DNA of 64,000 bases from Lampris incognitus. Lineage: Eukaryota > Chordata > Actinopteri > Lampriformes > Lampridae. The DNA is taken from assembly GCF_029633865.1 (NCBI RefSeq), contig NC_079213.1, forward strand, positions 100,403,193-100,467,192. The letters are read 5' to 3'. The notes under the pieces are model-generated. The model made no database searches. It was not told where the DNA came from and saw nothing but the letters and a program-made list of their open reading frames with translations. How positions within the stretch are numbered: position 1 is the stretch's first letter; every line of letters starts with the position of its first letter. Below, piece after piece: positions 30,786 through 43,848 of the stretch. The position numbers and the translations under genes were made by a program.

Positions 30786-33700
30786 TTATTTCTTTTTCGA
30801 ACTGGAGCCGGAATTGGAGGATCCAGAGGAGTGGCCACGGCGCCTGAAATCAGACAAAACACCAAAGGGAAGAAAAGTAAGGTGAGCAGGGTCAAACTAC
30901 CAACACTTCACTTGCGCACATTAAAAATATGCACATGGTTAAAAAAAAGAAAATAAAGAGCATTGTGAGCTAGTACATGAAGATATTTGACTACGTTGAA
31001 CTCCCGTAAGCCAAGCGTTGGAGATCTAATAATATTCAGTTAGTGCGCCATTATGGCGTTCTACAGAAACCCAAACCTTTCGGACGATCTAGAGCGCCTC
31101 CGTTTCCTCCCTCCAGATGAGGACCTGGAGCGGCTGCGTTTCTGTCTCCTCTCTGGTGAGGAAGAGGGCGAGCGGGATCTCTTCGGGGGAGAGGATCCCT
31201 TTCCAGACCTAGAGCTGGATCTTTTGGAGGGAGGATAAATCAGGCGGCAACGTCAGTGAGGTCAAGACAGGTCTTGACCGGTGCAGGTGTTTACCAAGCG
31301 TCTCCAAACAACAGTGCTGACCCACGCACTCGCAGCACTGTTAGGAGCTTTTATAGGGGACACAGTCAGCAATTTCTGGTGTTTTTTCATCTAAGCACTG
31401 TTTTCCAATTGTTAGGAGTCAAACTTGAATGATGGGCAGACATTTTTAAATGAATTCAGTATTGAACAATCTAACGTCAGCAGACTGCTATGCCCAAGGC
31501 TGCCATGTACCTTTTACCAATCTGTCTTTAGTGGATGGTATTTGGTGAAGCAGCTTCACCAAATACCATCCACTAAAAGAGCTCCTTTTTGGCATAAACT
31601 GACTCATAATGATATGAAAGGAATCTAAAGAGCCTTAGCCATCATTCAATTACATAGATATCAATCCATTTCTGAAGTCTCGTTCTGTAATCTGGTGAGG
31701 AGTGAGACGTTACACGAAGACAAAGTGTTAAGAAAATGTAAAAAAGGTCCATTGTTATGCTGACTGGCTGTCCTGGGACTGTCTTTTCATAATGGAAGGT
31801 GTTTTCAGATGCTTAAAACATTCTGTGCACAATGTGGATGTTTTTAGTGGCTGTTATTTGGCAAAGGATTACATTGCAGCTTGGTGCACAGCAGTGAGTG
31901 GGTGCTAGCTTGTTCACTACTAAATCAGTTTAAAAGACTGCAACACACCGCTCAATTCAACTCCTAGCAATTGGAAAATTGGGATGGGGGGGGGGGGAGT
32001 TTCCCTTTAAGCCTCCACCAAATAAAAGGTGATTCAGGGGCAGATTGGTTTCTCAAAACACAGTAATTCGAAAAGAGGACCTGAACCTGCAGCTGTGTTT
32101 CAGCACTACCATTCAGAGACGCTGGATAAATTTAGACTCAGAAGATCTCTACACAAGAGCTCTGAGATTTAGATAAATCATAATGTCAGCTAGTCAGAGA
32201 AAACGGTAATGTCCAAAGTATCAACAGTCAGGCCTAACTGTGAGCAAGAAATTATTTCAGGAGAATGAAAACCTTAAAACATAATCTTCTCTTTGGTTCA
32301 AAACTACGTTTGGCTGTGCAAAGCAGAAGCGGGGGGAGGCTCTGGTTTAGTAGCTCATCAATGAGCAGCCTCGCCCATCTCCTATACTTCAGCTAGGGCT
32401 ACGCCAGCTGAGGAGCCCTGGGCCCAGATACATACACTCTCTTTATGGAGAGAGAGTGCATGTCACCTCATTCACCTGGAGTGCGACCTCGAGCGAGACC
32501 CAGATCTGGAACTGGATGAGCTCCTCGTCTGGGACCTGAAAGACACAAACAGAGACAACTTTTTCCAGTATTTTCCAAGCAAAGGAATGCAAGGGGCTTT
32601 ATGTTGTGTGTGCGACAGCAGACAGAATACACCTGTAGTGGTAAATTAGTATCTGGTAAGACCCAGAGAGAAACTTTTCCCTTTCCTGTACAACACTGGC
32701 TGAGTTACAAGGAACGATAAGTGTTAAGGTGTAATCAAAGTAGAAAATTAACACACTTGGTGAAAAACAGACAAAATTAACACCTGGATTACAACACAAC
32801 TAGAGGATTTCAAGTTCAAGAAACAATATAGAAAATGGAGATTCCAGTCATCCAAAGTTAACATTATGCAAAGATGACAATCCAAACAGGAAAAAGAACT
32901 CAGTAACAACGGAGGGGTATTTCAACTGCGCACAGTCTTTTTACACCACAACAGGGAAATGGGGATTAAAAGGAAAAACAAACAACAAAAATCAGTGAAA
33001 TAGGACATGTAATTGAAGGGAAATCAATAGAAGATTGAGCTGATACTGACATTTTGCCTGGAGTTACCCTTTGACCTGTAACCTTTTACCTGGACCTCGA
33101 CCGTGAGCTGGAGCTAGAGTGCGAGGACGAGTTGGACCGGGAGCGGGAGCGGGACTGTGACGAGCCCGAACGACTACCCTTCTTCTTGGTCGGCTTCGCT
33201 TCATCATCGCTGGCATCTAGGTCGTATTTGGACAGGTCTCCATCTTCATCATCTTCTTCATCATCATCCTGAGGAGGAAGATTGAATGTTAAACAATAAA
33301 AATGACTACGCTTCATAGTAACTCATAAGTGGTAGTTATAAGATGAGGACTGAAAGTTGCAATTTTTTCCCAACAATATTGACTGAAAAACCTGAAATCA
33401 TCTAAATTCAAACTTAAAAGAAAAACAACTAGTCAATAATACTTTTTCAAAGTATAAATTATTTATAGTAGGCTTGGGATTGTTGCTATCTTAAGGATGA
33501 GCCGCACAAGTTTTTCAACCCAAGGATCTCAATGTTTTCGATCATATTCACAGAAAACTGGAATATATCACCAAGGCTGGAGTTACAAGGTTTGCTCCTG
33601 ATAAGAGAAATTCATTCTGCTAAACTAACAGCTTCTGCCATCACAAACATACATCTAACTTGTACTTGGAGAGATCTCCATCTTCATCCTCCTCCTCTTC

Positions 33701-35983
33701 CTCCTCTTCATCATCATCAACGTTTCCCTTTGCTTCTTCCTTCTTCTCGCTTTCCTTAGAAGATGATGTGCTGTTGGTTTTCCCACGATACTTTTTCTTT
33801 TTTCTGCCAAACTATGACACCATAGAGAGAGCAGAGTAAACGTCATAAGTCCCTGCCTTTGAACACACAGACATGCTGCTTGTCAATTGCAACTAGTACG
33901 CTTAGCTTTTAAGACAAGGTGCGTTCAAACCTTTGCGTTCAGACTCGGGCGAAGCTGAACTGCATTTAAAATGCTTAATTTTGGATTACACTAATGGTTC
34001 CATGGCAGTCTATACTCACCTCATCGTATTCACCGTCTGATTCCTCTCGTTCAATGTATTCCACGTTTTCCCTTTCATTGAAACCTCCACCATAGCCTGA
34101 AAACAGAAAGGGGAAGGCAAAATGAGCATGTGCACTGAGATACCCAATGCAGGCAGATGGTCCAGGTTTGCATGTAGTTACCTGTTCTCTCTTCGAGCTT
34201 GGCATATTTAGGCGTGTTGCACATGTTACACTCTGACCTCCTCGCCCAATTGACATTACCACACCTTCGGGGGAGGAAAAGATAAATAAATAATTTTAAA
34301 AAAAAGAAAAAGAAATTCCATTCAATGATCTATATACATAACATGTAAACTACAACATTCATGTTAGTTTTGCTCTTTGTATAATCTAATCAACAATTTT
34401 TTTTCTCTACTTCCCAGTTTCAATTAAATTAAAATATTTTATCATTCCACTGATTTTTATTTCCCAGATAAAGTTCGATTTCAACAGCCTTTCCACAGAC
34501 TTTAGAGAACACAAGCCGAGGGACTGATAGGTTTGATATATTTACAGGCATTTGTCTGGTAGTTTTCACAACACGAACTGATGAAGACCTGTACCACCGT
34601 TACATACGTTTTGCATTGCCAGTCATTTGCACTGAACAGTCCCCTGCTCTTCTCAGCCAGGGTTTTCCCGATCTCTGTCCCTCCTGCTTTCATCATCTTT
34701 GCTTCTGTTGTTTTCTCTGTAGGAAGCAGAAAAGCATCTGTGACTGTAACAGTTGTAAAAGAAGGGCCTAAAGTGCTTTTGACAAACAGCAAAGCGACAG
34801 TTTGCCAAATACAGTGCTGAGTGACTTACCCCTCCCACATCTGTTACAACTTGTTCTCCTAGCGAAATTCACATTTCCACACCTGCAAGTACATACAAAA
34901 TCAAAACAGGCATAATTTGGGCTCGAGTCAGATGCTTCAACATTCAAATATGTGATTTCAGTCATATACTAAAAACTATGACAACTGACTTGCTTTTAAT
35001 TTCAATTACAAAATGTTGGATTCCCAGTGAAGCAAGCCTGTATTTTTTCCACTGACAACTGCAGCTGGCCTGTTTTGTCACCTAACATTTAGATGCCGAT
35101 TACTTATAACCTGATATTGCTGATTGTCTTGAAAGACAGAATGCTGTGTTGCTGTAAAGCCCCTTGAGGCAAATTTGTGATATTGGGCTATACCAATAAA
35201 ATTGACTTGGCTTGACTTGAAGTCTCTCCAGGACAACTTGCCCGTCGCTTCATCGTCATCAGACACCCACATCTCGTCATCAGACACCCTCATCGGACAA
35301 CAACTTTTACTCAAAGCACATCCTTTAATCAGTTTTATCAGCTACTTATATTTGCATGTTTTTATTTTATCTCCTTATTTTGATTCCAGTAATTCTATCA
35401 TTATTCGGTTTCTTCACCCAGTTATTTTTCTTTTCTATTCTGACAGAATGTTAAGCGCACCGTGCTACATTTTAAAGTACGATATGTGCTATACCAAAAA
35501 GAAAAAGGAGAAAATAAACTAATTATCTGCAGTAAAGCAATTCCTTTCCAGCAAAACTAGAAGGCTAACATGCTAGTTATTTGCAGGTTGGCACACCGTC
35601 ACCCATTCCACCTCCTGCAACACCCCTCCCTTTAATTCCTGATCAGACAGACTAAGGTTTATTACTGCTTTTTAGAAGTCGCAGAATGAACTGTGTCAAC
35701 TCGCCGAAATTAAGATGACAACTAACAGCTAGAAACCGAAGTGAAGCCAAAACTTGGGAGAACAGTTAACAGCTAACGGCTAACAACTCGTTGACACTTC
35801 ATTAGGCCTTTCTTGCTAACGTTAGCCTAGCCAGCGACGTACTCCTACAACCCCCCCCCCCAAAAAAAAACAACTTAACAATTAACGTTTTAGTAAACTA
35901 TGTAATTCGTAAATACAGACCACTTACTTTTTATCAGGGCAAATCCAGTCCCCGTCGCTCACTCGAAAACTCTTTCCCGACAT
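30786..35983 (-). CDS. zranb2: ZRANB2 splicing factor, ten coding exons, 325 aa
   Basis: ZRANB2 (ZNF265) is a nuclear SR-like protein that binds single-stranded RNA with two RanBP2-type zinc fingers and affects splice-site choice. The exons, in order, are 35928-35983, 34830-34882, 34608-34716, 34182-34264, 34020-34096, 33653-33811, 33090-33268, 32476-32535, 31077-31220 and 30786-30843. Phases agree throughout and all introns are GT-AG. Finger 1 uses W13, C15, C20, C31, C34; finger 2 uses W69, C71, C74, C85, C88. An acidic region with two D/E-rich DLSKY-L-D repeats (exons 6-7) and a C-terminal RS domain ending in SSSKKK follow. Human ZRANB2 is about the same length (330). If the ninth donor (GTTTGG) is not used, exon 9 reads through to a stop at 31061-31063, giving a shorter tail ending ERFGFL; human also has alternative C-termini at this point. 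Confidence 0.95.
31527..31577. repeat. 51-nt perfect palindrome in zranb2 intron 8
   Basis: TTTAGTGGATGGTATTTGG... (31527-31551) and its exact 25-nt complement (31553-31577) are separated by a single A. The RNA would form a 25-bp stem with almost no loop. It is too tight for a typical miRNA precursor and does not match human miR-186, which sits in the corresponding gene. Confidence 0.8.
35140..35222 (+). repeat. LINE 3' tail in zranb2 intron 1
   Basis: CCCCTTGAGGCAAATTTGTG...GGGCTATACCAATAAAATTG followed by ACTTGGCTTGACTTGA is a common fish LINE 3' end (L2/Maui-like) with its short tandem tail. Only the end is present. Confidence 0.6.
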
Positions 35984-36130
35984 TTTTGTGTCTATTTATT
36001 CCGACCGGCTAAGCGCAGCTAGCAGGGAGCGTTCACTCTGGAGGAGCTGACACAATGCAGCGGGAGGGAGGCTTGTTACTACGTCACCAACCCGGATAAG
36101 ACGGAAATCCCGCCCTCATCAGTGTCATTT
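35984..36130 (-). promoter_or_regulatory. Probable zranb2 5' UTR and promoter
   Basis: Sequence upstream of the zranb2 ATG is comparatively GC-rich with CpGs (CCGACCGGCTAAGCGCAGC, CTACGTCACC) and has no TATA box, as expected for a housekeeping gene. TACGTCAC at about 36080 resembles a CRE/ATF site. The start of transcription cannot be placed from sequence alone. Confidence 0.4.
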
Positions 36131-37938
36131 CAATGAGCGTTTACCTCAGTGCTAACCCTTCCCTTAAGATAAAACACTAAATCCCCTGCCCGAAACTCTA
36201 AATGAAAACTCTACCATAACGCGGTGCACTATACATTTATAGACTCGTGTTTATAAGCAATTACTCAGTAATGATACGTTCGGAGTGGCGGCGTCCCCGC
36301 GACGGATTTCAGAAAAGAAGATAGGGCTTCCGTCCGATATAGATTGGTGAACTAGTGACTACTAGCGGCGGGGTGAGTCTCCCCACTGTCCCTGTGGCCT
36401 TTAGTGGAACTACGCTGCTTACGATGCCAAGTCATTTTTTCCTTCGCAGTATAAACATATTTTGTTCATCTGATTCAAACTAATCTCTGGTATTTTCAGT
36501 TATGATAGTTATCGAGATAGATTAATGATGGAGTTGTGCAACCAGGTTCAGTCATGTCTGAACGATACGTCACCCTCATGTACATCTGTCCAAGAAGGAT
36601 GCAGTGGGGGGGACGTTGAGCAGAATGAATAGAGATCGAGGAGGCAGCCGGTGTATAACTGGGATAAATAAATAATAATAAAACACATTTAATAAAAAAA
36701 GAGGCGAATTAGATTGTAAAAATGGAAGCGCAGGCGATGGCATCTGGGTTTATGACTGGTGACAGAGTTTCTGTCAATATAATAAATTTGACTGGTAGTA
36801 CATGCAGGGGTGTAGTACAACATTCCTGGCTCTATACATAAGCAGTCTCTGTGGGCCCCTTTCCCCTTTTGTCTCTCACGCATCATTTTTTTTTTAGTTC
36901 TAGCATACCGTATATTATTTACAACCAGTACATTAATCTATTTTAACCTAACCTTAACCTAACTATCTTGCAGTGATTGAAAAAATGTATAGTATCACTT
37001 CAAACTTTGATGCACCTTAGGGTACTGATGCTGATACCCATGGTGTTTATTCCACAGTAAATGCCCACAGACGTGACTTCTTGTTTGCAAAGTCATTGAT
37101 TAGGTCTTTTGTAAGGGGTGAGAGGGCCCTCAGAGAGCCTCCCCTATTTTTTGAAGTCCCTCGACCGATGTATTGAGCCAAATTTAACTGAAGTTATGAC
37201 ACTAATTAATTAGAAATACAAATTTGCAAACAAAACAAACTTTTAATTCCAGGCTTCCCGACCCCCCCCCTCCCTTCTAGGCCCTTGGTAGCCCCCCCCC
37301 CCCCACGTCGCCGCTGGGTACATGCATATAACCTTTATTCTTTCCCTTCAGATTCACATGCTGGTTTTACTTGTTCTGTATTCCGCAACTCCGCTTATGG
37401 CCACTAGATGGCAGTTAATGCCAAGTCTTAAAACTGAGAATGTTGCCAGAATCTCTCTTTATTCTGTCGTCGCCCACTAGGTTCTTGAAAAAAATGCTTA
37501 TTCATCTAGATAACACAGACAATTTTCATCTGAGTTTGTGTACGCACCACTCCGAGAGCCGCATAAGAAGTCCAATAATAGATATTTTGGAAAAAATCCC
37601 GAGATTATTTTTATAATAGCTCACAAATCCCTATATGATTGGATTTGATTGCAAAATATCCCTTTTGCACGAGTTTTACCACAGCTGTTATTTTTTGTGC
37701 CTCGCAAAAAAACATTCACAAGAGCATTTATTATAACTTCTTGCCAATTACTAAATTCAAGTTGTTGTTGTTGAATTTAGAAATCGTTCAGGATCTGCGC
37801 AAGCCAGGCTTTTAGAGACAACAGTTTCAGCATCACCCTGCAAGTTCAGGCCTTACCTGTTAAACTTTCAGCCAGTATGGGTGAAGCACTGCTGCTGTGT
37901 AACTGAACATGCCAGTTTAAAGCAATGTACAATCGACC
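36131..37938. other. Non-coding segment upstream of zranb2
   Basis: No gene is recognised. Poly-C tracts occur near 37261-37304. Text around 37060-37250 (GTGAGAGGGCCCTCAGAGAGCCTCCCC) contains a short inverted repeat. The translated frames are short and unconvincing. Confidence 0.4.
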
Positions 37939-38822
37939 CTGTGCATAACTGTAGTCCACTGACTTCTGGTTTCTACTGCAGCGGTCCTACCAGTTTCCTG
38001 TTTGTTGGCGTGTGCTATTGACAATGGCATATTTTTTGTGAAGCCTGCAAGATTTACCATGGATAAATGTCAACAACATGCACAGAATTGTCGACACACT
38101 TTCACCTGCACCTACCAGCAAATGGGTGGTAGGTGCGAACCCAGATAGCATCCAGATGTGGGCCACTTCAGGCAATGATGCGGCACTGGTGGCCTTCTTC
38201 TGGCCCTGACAAAGTGGATGTGAGCCTGAAGTGGCCCACATGTAATATAGCAAATATGGCCCAAATATGCCAAATCAAATGTGGGCCTTTTTGGCAAAGA
38301 TGTGGTGCTCTCGACAACATGTAATCTGGCTGTGACCCTGAAGTGGCCCGTGTGATAAATGGTGAATATGGCCCAAATATCACAAAACAAATATGGGCCA
38401 CCTTTGGCAAATATGTGGCACATGTGGCATTGCTATGGCTTGGTTCTGGCCCAGATCTGGCAAACAGGAGTGGATGGCCCAAGTGCCATCATTCCACGCA
38501 GTATGTGGGCCGGATGAAAGAAAGATGAAAGTCGGGTGTGGGACGGGTCCGGGCCACAGCAATTTTGCTATCTGGGGATGAGTATCCTCATCCTCATAAT
38601 TGTTGACGTAAGTTGATATGTACAAGTTGAAACTTTTCACCCGTTTGCTGGTAGGTGCAGGTGAAAGTTTGTTGACAATTCTGTGCATGTCGTTGACATT
38701 TATCCATGGTAAATCTTGCAGGCATCTCGAAAAAATATGCCATTCTCAATAGCACGCGCCAACAAACAGGAAACTGGTATGACCGCTGCAGTAGAAACCC
38801 AAAGTCAGTGGACTATAGTTAT
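37939..38822. mobile_element. Long-TIR MITE (MITE-C), copy 1, with another MITE inside
   Basis: The left arm (37939-38126, starting CTGTGCATAACTGTAGTCCA) is mirrored by the right arm (about 38640-38822, ending TGGACTATAGTTA). The arms are about 185 bp and differ at scattered sites; the right terminus is damaged. The loop was enlarged by insertion of MITE-D (38141-38575). A second copy lies at 52809-53278. There is no coding potential and the superfamily is unknown. Confidence 0.8.
38141..38575. mobile_element. MITE-D, copy 1 (CCAGATAGCA termini)
   Basis: A 435-bp unit that starts CCAGATAGCA and ends TGCTATCTGG, with an internal text rich in ATATGGCCCAAATAT-like units. It recurs at 44792-45216 with about 95% identity by eye. 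No clear target duplication is visible at either copy. It inserted inside MITE-C copy 1. Confidence 0.75.
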
Positions 38823-39399
38823 TTTTTCAAGAACTATAATATTTAGGAAATATCATGATACGTTATGAGTCATGACAATCGCATCGTCCACAGTAAAAAC
38901 ACTAAACATTGTTGGTTATTAACAAGGAAGAAGTAACAACACTGACTTCTGTCAAATAACTGGCACAGTCCAGGGTCGACTCCAACCAGAGTTCAGGTTT
39001 CTCCACAGCTGTCCTTCATCATCCAGTCTGGTTTTTGTCAAAGCAGTGAGCCCAGGAGGTCTTCATTACAGCTGTTGCTCGACCCCGAGGCCACACCGGT
39101 GGCCACCTTTTTTTTTCGTTAAAAAGGTTGTTACTGTCTTCGACTGTATCTTTTCCTGGCTTTTTGACTGTTGTTTCTGGAGAGGGCAAAGGCTGCTGTC
39201 GAGGCCTTTCCCTTCTACCCAGAACAAGAAACATTTAATCGAGTTCTCTTTAGATGAAATGAACAAGCCTTTAATTCGTGTTGCGTTTTCATCGTTGAAT
39301 GTCTGTGAGGGAGACACACACATGATTTATGATCCTGGCTTGTGATGAGGTTTATTAGGGGGAGGGGGAGTAGGTGGCAAGGGGAGATTAGGTGTCAGA

Positions 39400-39456
<57 letters not shown>

Positions 39457-40362
39457 TAGTGGCTCAGCTTGGGTTTATTAAAGGGGGGGGGACTCTTGGA
39501 CCGTCATCAATGCTATTTCCACAGGCAGGGTTTAAAAGTTTGATGTTGCATGAGAACAAGTGCCTCATGCGCCTCACACTGCATTATTTCGTTCACGAAA
39601 CGCTGTCATTTCTGCCCTGCACGAGCCGTGTTTCATGGGAGTCATTTTTCACGGAGGGAGCCTCCTTTCTTCTGGCTGATTGTGTGGGGAGTCATTGCAG
39701 CAGGTTTCAGCTGAAGACCTGCTTTCTGCTCACTCTCGTCATCCGCAAGGGGAAGAATGAGGGGTGATATGAAGCAAATGAGGCCATGAATAAGTCATGA
39801 GGAGACACCGCCGATGTAGGGGTGTGTTTGTTTGCCACACAAGAGTTGCATAAAAGATTCAGGGAGAAGTCAGCCAATTAAACAGCTCTTAAGTAAACAA
39901 TGTCCAAAGACATTAGGGTGGCCCTTGCTGGCTGTAACGCTTTCTTAATTTCCACTGTGTCCTTTCCGGCCGATGCACAGCCCACCAGCTGATTACGGTC
40001 TGGGTCAATAACACTAATAGGAGGGATTTTTCATGGGTGTCAATGAGGCTTTGGCTGGGCTGGAGCGTGTTCCAGCCCAGTGGACAGTTACAGCCGAGGT
40101 TCTGCAGCTCACACACAGCTGCATCCCTGACAAGAAGAGGAAGCCGTGGATGTAGGCTCGGAAAAAAATACTGCTGTAAGCCAACCGGGGCCCTCCAATA
40201 CTGACAGATGGCAGGGAGTCGTTCCTAAACAGCTTTTTTTTTCTTTTGGAGGAAAGTTGGCACTCTGCAGCACATCTCTCCCATCTCAGCATCATGATTC
40301 AGCACAAACCAGGGAACAGATTTCCCCCACATGCAACGAAAACTTCAGCAGGGCTGGTGGTC
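38823..40362. other. Non-coding segment with a (GA)n repeat
   Basis: A GA microsatellite lies at about 39399-39453. The stretch 39770-40130 is complex and not obviously repetitive and could be a conserved non-coding element. No exon of a known gene was recognised. Confidence 0.4.
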
Positions 40363-40562
<200 letters not shown>

Positions 40563-40599
40563 AATATAGTCTCCTTGTCACCCTTTTTTGGGTGGTGTG

Positions 40600-40966
40600 T
40601 GTCTTCCTCAAGCTCGGGTCCTCTACCAGAGGCCTGGGAGTTTGAGGGTTCTGTGCAGTATCTCAGCTGTTCCTAGGACCACACTCTTCTGGACAGAGAT
40701 CTCAAATGTTGCTCCTGGATTCTGCTGGAGCCACTCTCCCAGTTTGGGTGTCACAACCCCTAGTGCTCCTGTTACCACTGGAACTACTGTGGATTTCACC
40801 TTTCACATCTGATCTAGTTCTTCCCTCGTCCCTTGGTATTTCTCCAGCTTCCTGTGCTCTTTCATCCTGATGATGCTGTCGCTTGGGATTGCTACATCGA
40901 TCACTACTGCTGTCTGCTGTCCCTTGTCGACCACCACAATGTCTGGTTGGTTAGCCAGCACCTGCT

Positions 40967-40970
<4 letters not shown>
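40600..40970 (-). pseudogene. LINE fragment with restriction-enzyme-like endonuclease domain
   Basis: The minus strand reads NQPDIVVVDKGQQTAVVIDV then AIPSDSIIRMKEHRKLEKYQ, followed by a frameshifted region (VVPVVTGALGVVTPKLGEWL, VLGTAEILHRTLKLPGLW). PD...VIDVAIPSD...KE..K...Y is the active-site pattern of the C-terminal restriction-like endonuclease of LINEs such as R2, R4/Dong and Rex6. Only this C-terminal domain is present; the reverse transcriptase has been lost. Confidence 0.75.
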
Positions 40971-41914
<944 letters not shown>

Positions 41915-42264
41915 CCCTGTGATGGCCTGGCGGCCTGTCCAGGGTGTCTCCTCGCCAGCCACCCAATGACTGCTGGGATAGGCTCCAGCATCCCCGCGAC
42001 CCTGACAGCGGGGTAAGCGGTTTGGATAAATTCACACTCAGGGACAATTTCAGTACGGCTGATTCCCCTGACCTACATGTCTGTGGACTATGGGAGGAAA
42101 TCGGAGCACCTGGAGGAAACCCACGCAGACACGGGGAGAACATGCAAACTCCACACAGAGGACGACCCTGGACAACACCCCAGGATGGACTACCCTGTGG
42201 CTCGAACCCAGGACCTTCTTACTGTGAGGCGACTGCGATAACCACTGCGCCACCGTGCTGCCCA
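41915..42264 (-). repeat. Rearranged SINE-B with inverted tail
   Basis: The tRNA-like head and core are on the minus strand (head near 42264, B-box-like GGTTCGAGCC at about 42190-42200). The 3' tail segment (41915-42025, CCCTGTGATGG...GTAAGCGGTTTGGATA) is on the plus strand, the opposite of the intact copies at 43849 and 45449. Thus one part was inverted in place. Confidence 0.7.
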
Positions 42265-42517
42265 CAATTATTACAATGTTACATAACAAAAAAAGAACTG
42301 TATGAACGGCCAAAAAATGGTCACAACCGTCTACACCACTTGACCCAGTTTTACCTAACTGGGGAAAAAAGAAGACTTAGCAATTCTGCATCATGCTTTA
42401 CTCACACCTTGATTTTCCCACGTTTGTAACGTCCACAACAGATTCTGTCTTTCATGTAATAGCATGGGATATTGGACAGCCCCGTCCACATTTTAAGCTT
42501 TCACGAAGAAAACAAGA

Positions 42518-42521
<4 letters not shown>

Positions 42522-42606
<85 letters not shown>
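42522..42606 (+). repeat. (CA)n microsatellite
   Basis: An almost pure CA array of about 85 bases. Confidence 0.97.
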
Positions 42607-42613
<7 letters not shown>

Positions 42614-42660
42614 ATTCAGGGAATGTTGAAATTTAATAACATGTTTCCTGCAGTTTGTTT

Positions 42661-42763
42661 CAAATCTCTGTTGTTTCTCTCTCTCTCTTTCTCTCTCTCT
42701 CACACACTGACACACACACACACACACACCTAACAACGTGTGTGTGTGTGTGTGTGTGTGTGT
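42661..42763 (+). repeat. Compound (TC)n-(CA)n-(GT)n microsatellite
   Basis: TCTCTC at about 42675-42700, CA at 42700-42728 and GT at 42737-42763. The CA and GT blocks can pair with each other around the TAACAACG centre. Confidence 0.9.
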
Positions 42764-43848
42764 GCTGAACAGAGGACAGTGTGACCCCGTGTTCACACTT
42801 TGGCAGTGATGAGTGGACTGAGAGACACCAGCAGACCTCACCAGAACTATTCAGCCACAGCAGCAGTCAGCCGAGCAGCGAGCTCAGCCAGATGTGCCGT
42901 TGCACGCTCCTGCACATCTGCCCCTGAACACATGGGCACTTATATTAAAGCGGATGCAGACAGTATGCCTCTTACTATTCCAGTTTTTCCAACATTTGTA
43001 TAAAAAAAAGAGAAGATGTCTACAAAAACAAATGCAATATAGTATTTGTAGACTTGAAAAGAAACAGAACAAGTACACATATAAAACGGAACGCAAGAGG
43101 CTTCCCTCCCCACAAAGCCTCGCTGGTTTGGCTTCAAATAGCATCTTTTGTCAAGGCCCTCTGGGGTTAATGGTTTACAACCAGCCCCGACACCAGTCTG
43201 TCATTTGGGAATTTCTTGTTAATCTGTCTGGCATCATTCCATCTCCTTCTAAATTACTATTTTGCAGATTATCCAAATTCAATAAAACCGTCTTTTGGCT
43301 GAGCTTCCATAAAGGCCGTCTTTGTGTGAAGCCGATTTTTGCGAATCCCCCTTTGCAGGGGTTTGTGTTCTCTCTGTTGCTTTGAGGTTGCATGTGATTT
43401 TTTTATCGTTTGTCTCCTCCACCATTGATGTGTCAGATTCAACAAAGATTTTGACAGGACACAGAGCTGGAGGAGTGAAGTTGGCACGCTGTCTGAGACC
43501 AGACTTTGTTCTGCGAGCAGAACCCGGGGACTTCCACAGATAAAGAGATTCACGGATTGAAAAGCGATCTCAAACGACGACTGCTGTGTGGCTACGAAAA
43601 ACGCAATATCCAAAAAAAACTGCCAGGCTCCATGAAGGCAAGGCCACTGGGACTCTCTCCAGTGTCGTTTGTCAGACGTGTTTGTCAGCCTGTTATGTGG
43701 GCTCCTGTTTAATTGCTATGCGTCACTTTTTGGGGGGACTGCCTGAAAGGGCGTAGAAGTCAATACAGAGCCCCCCCCCCCGTAAGGATGAAGCATCTCA
43801 GTATTACCTTCCCCCGTCCCTTCAAACCAGCCATGCTGCTTTGCAAAA
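42764..43848. other. Non-coding segment, partly complex unique sequence
   Basis: No gene is recognised. 43100-43560 is high-complexity, balanced-composition sequence without repeat features, with AT-rich homeodomain-like motifs (TTAAT, AAATTACT). It is a candidate conserved non-coding element only. A poly-C tract lies at 43771-43780. Confidence 0.4.

Noticed and set aside
30711..31238. Plus-strand ORFs of 81 and 61 codons (GIGGSRG..., DDLERLRFL...)
   Set aside because: They are antisense of zranb2 exons 10 and 9; the splice phases fix the minus-strand reading.
31500..31600. A fish miR-186 precursor in zranb2
   Set aside because: The palindrome has a one-base loop and does not contain the miR-186 seed as I remember it.
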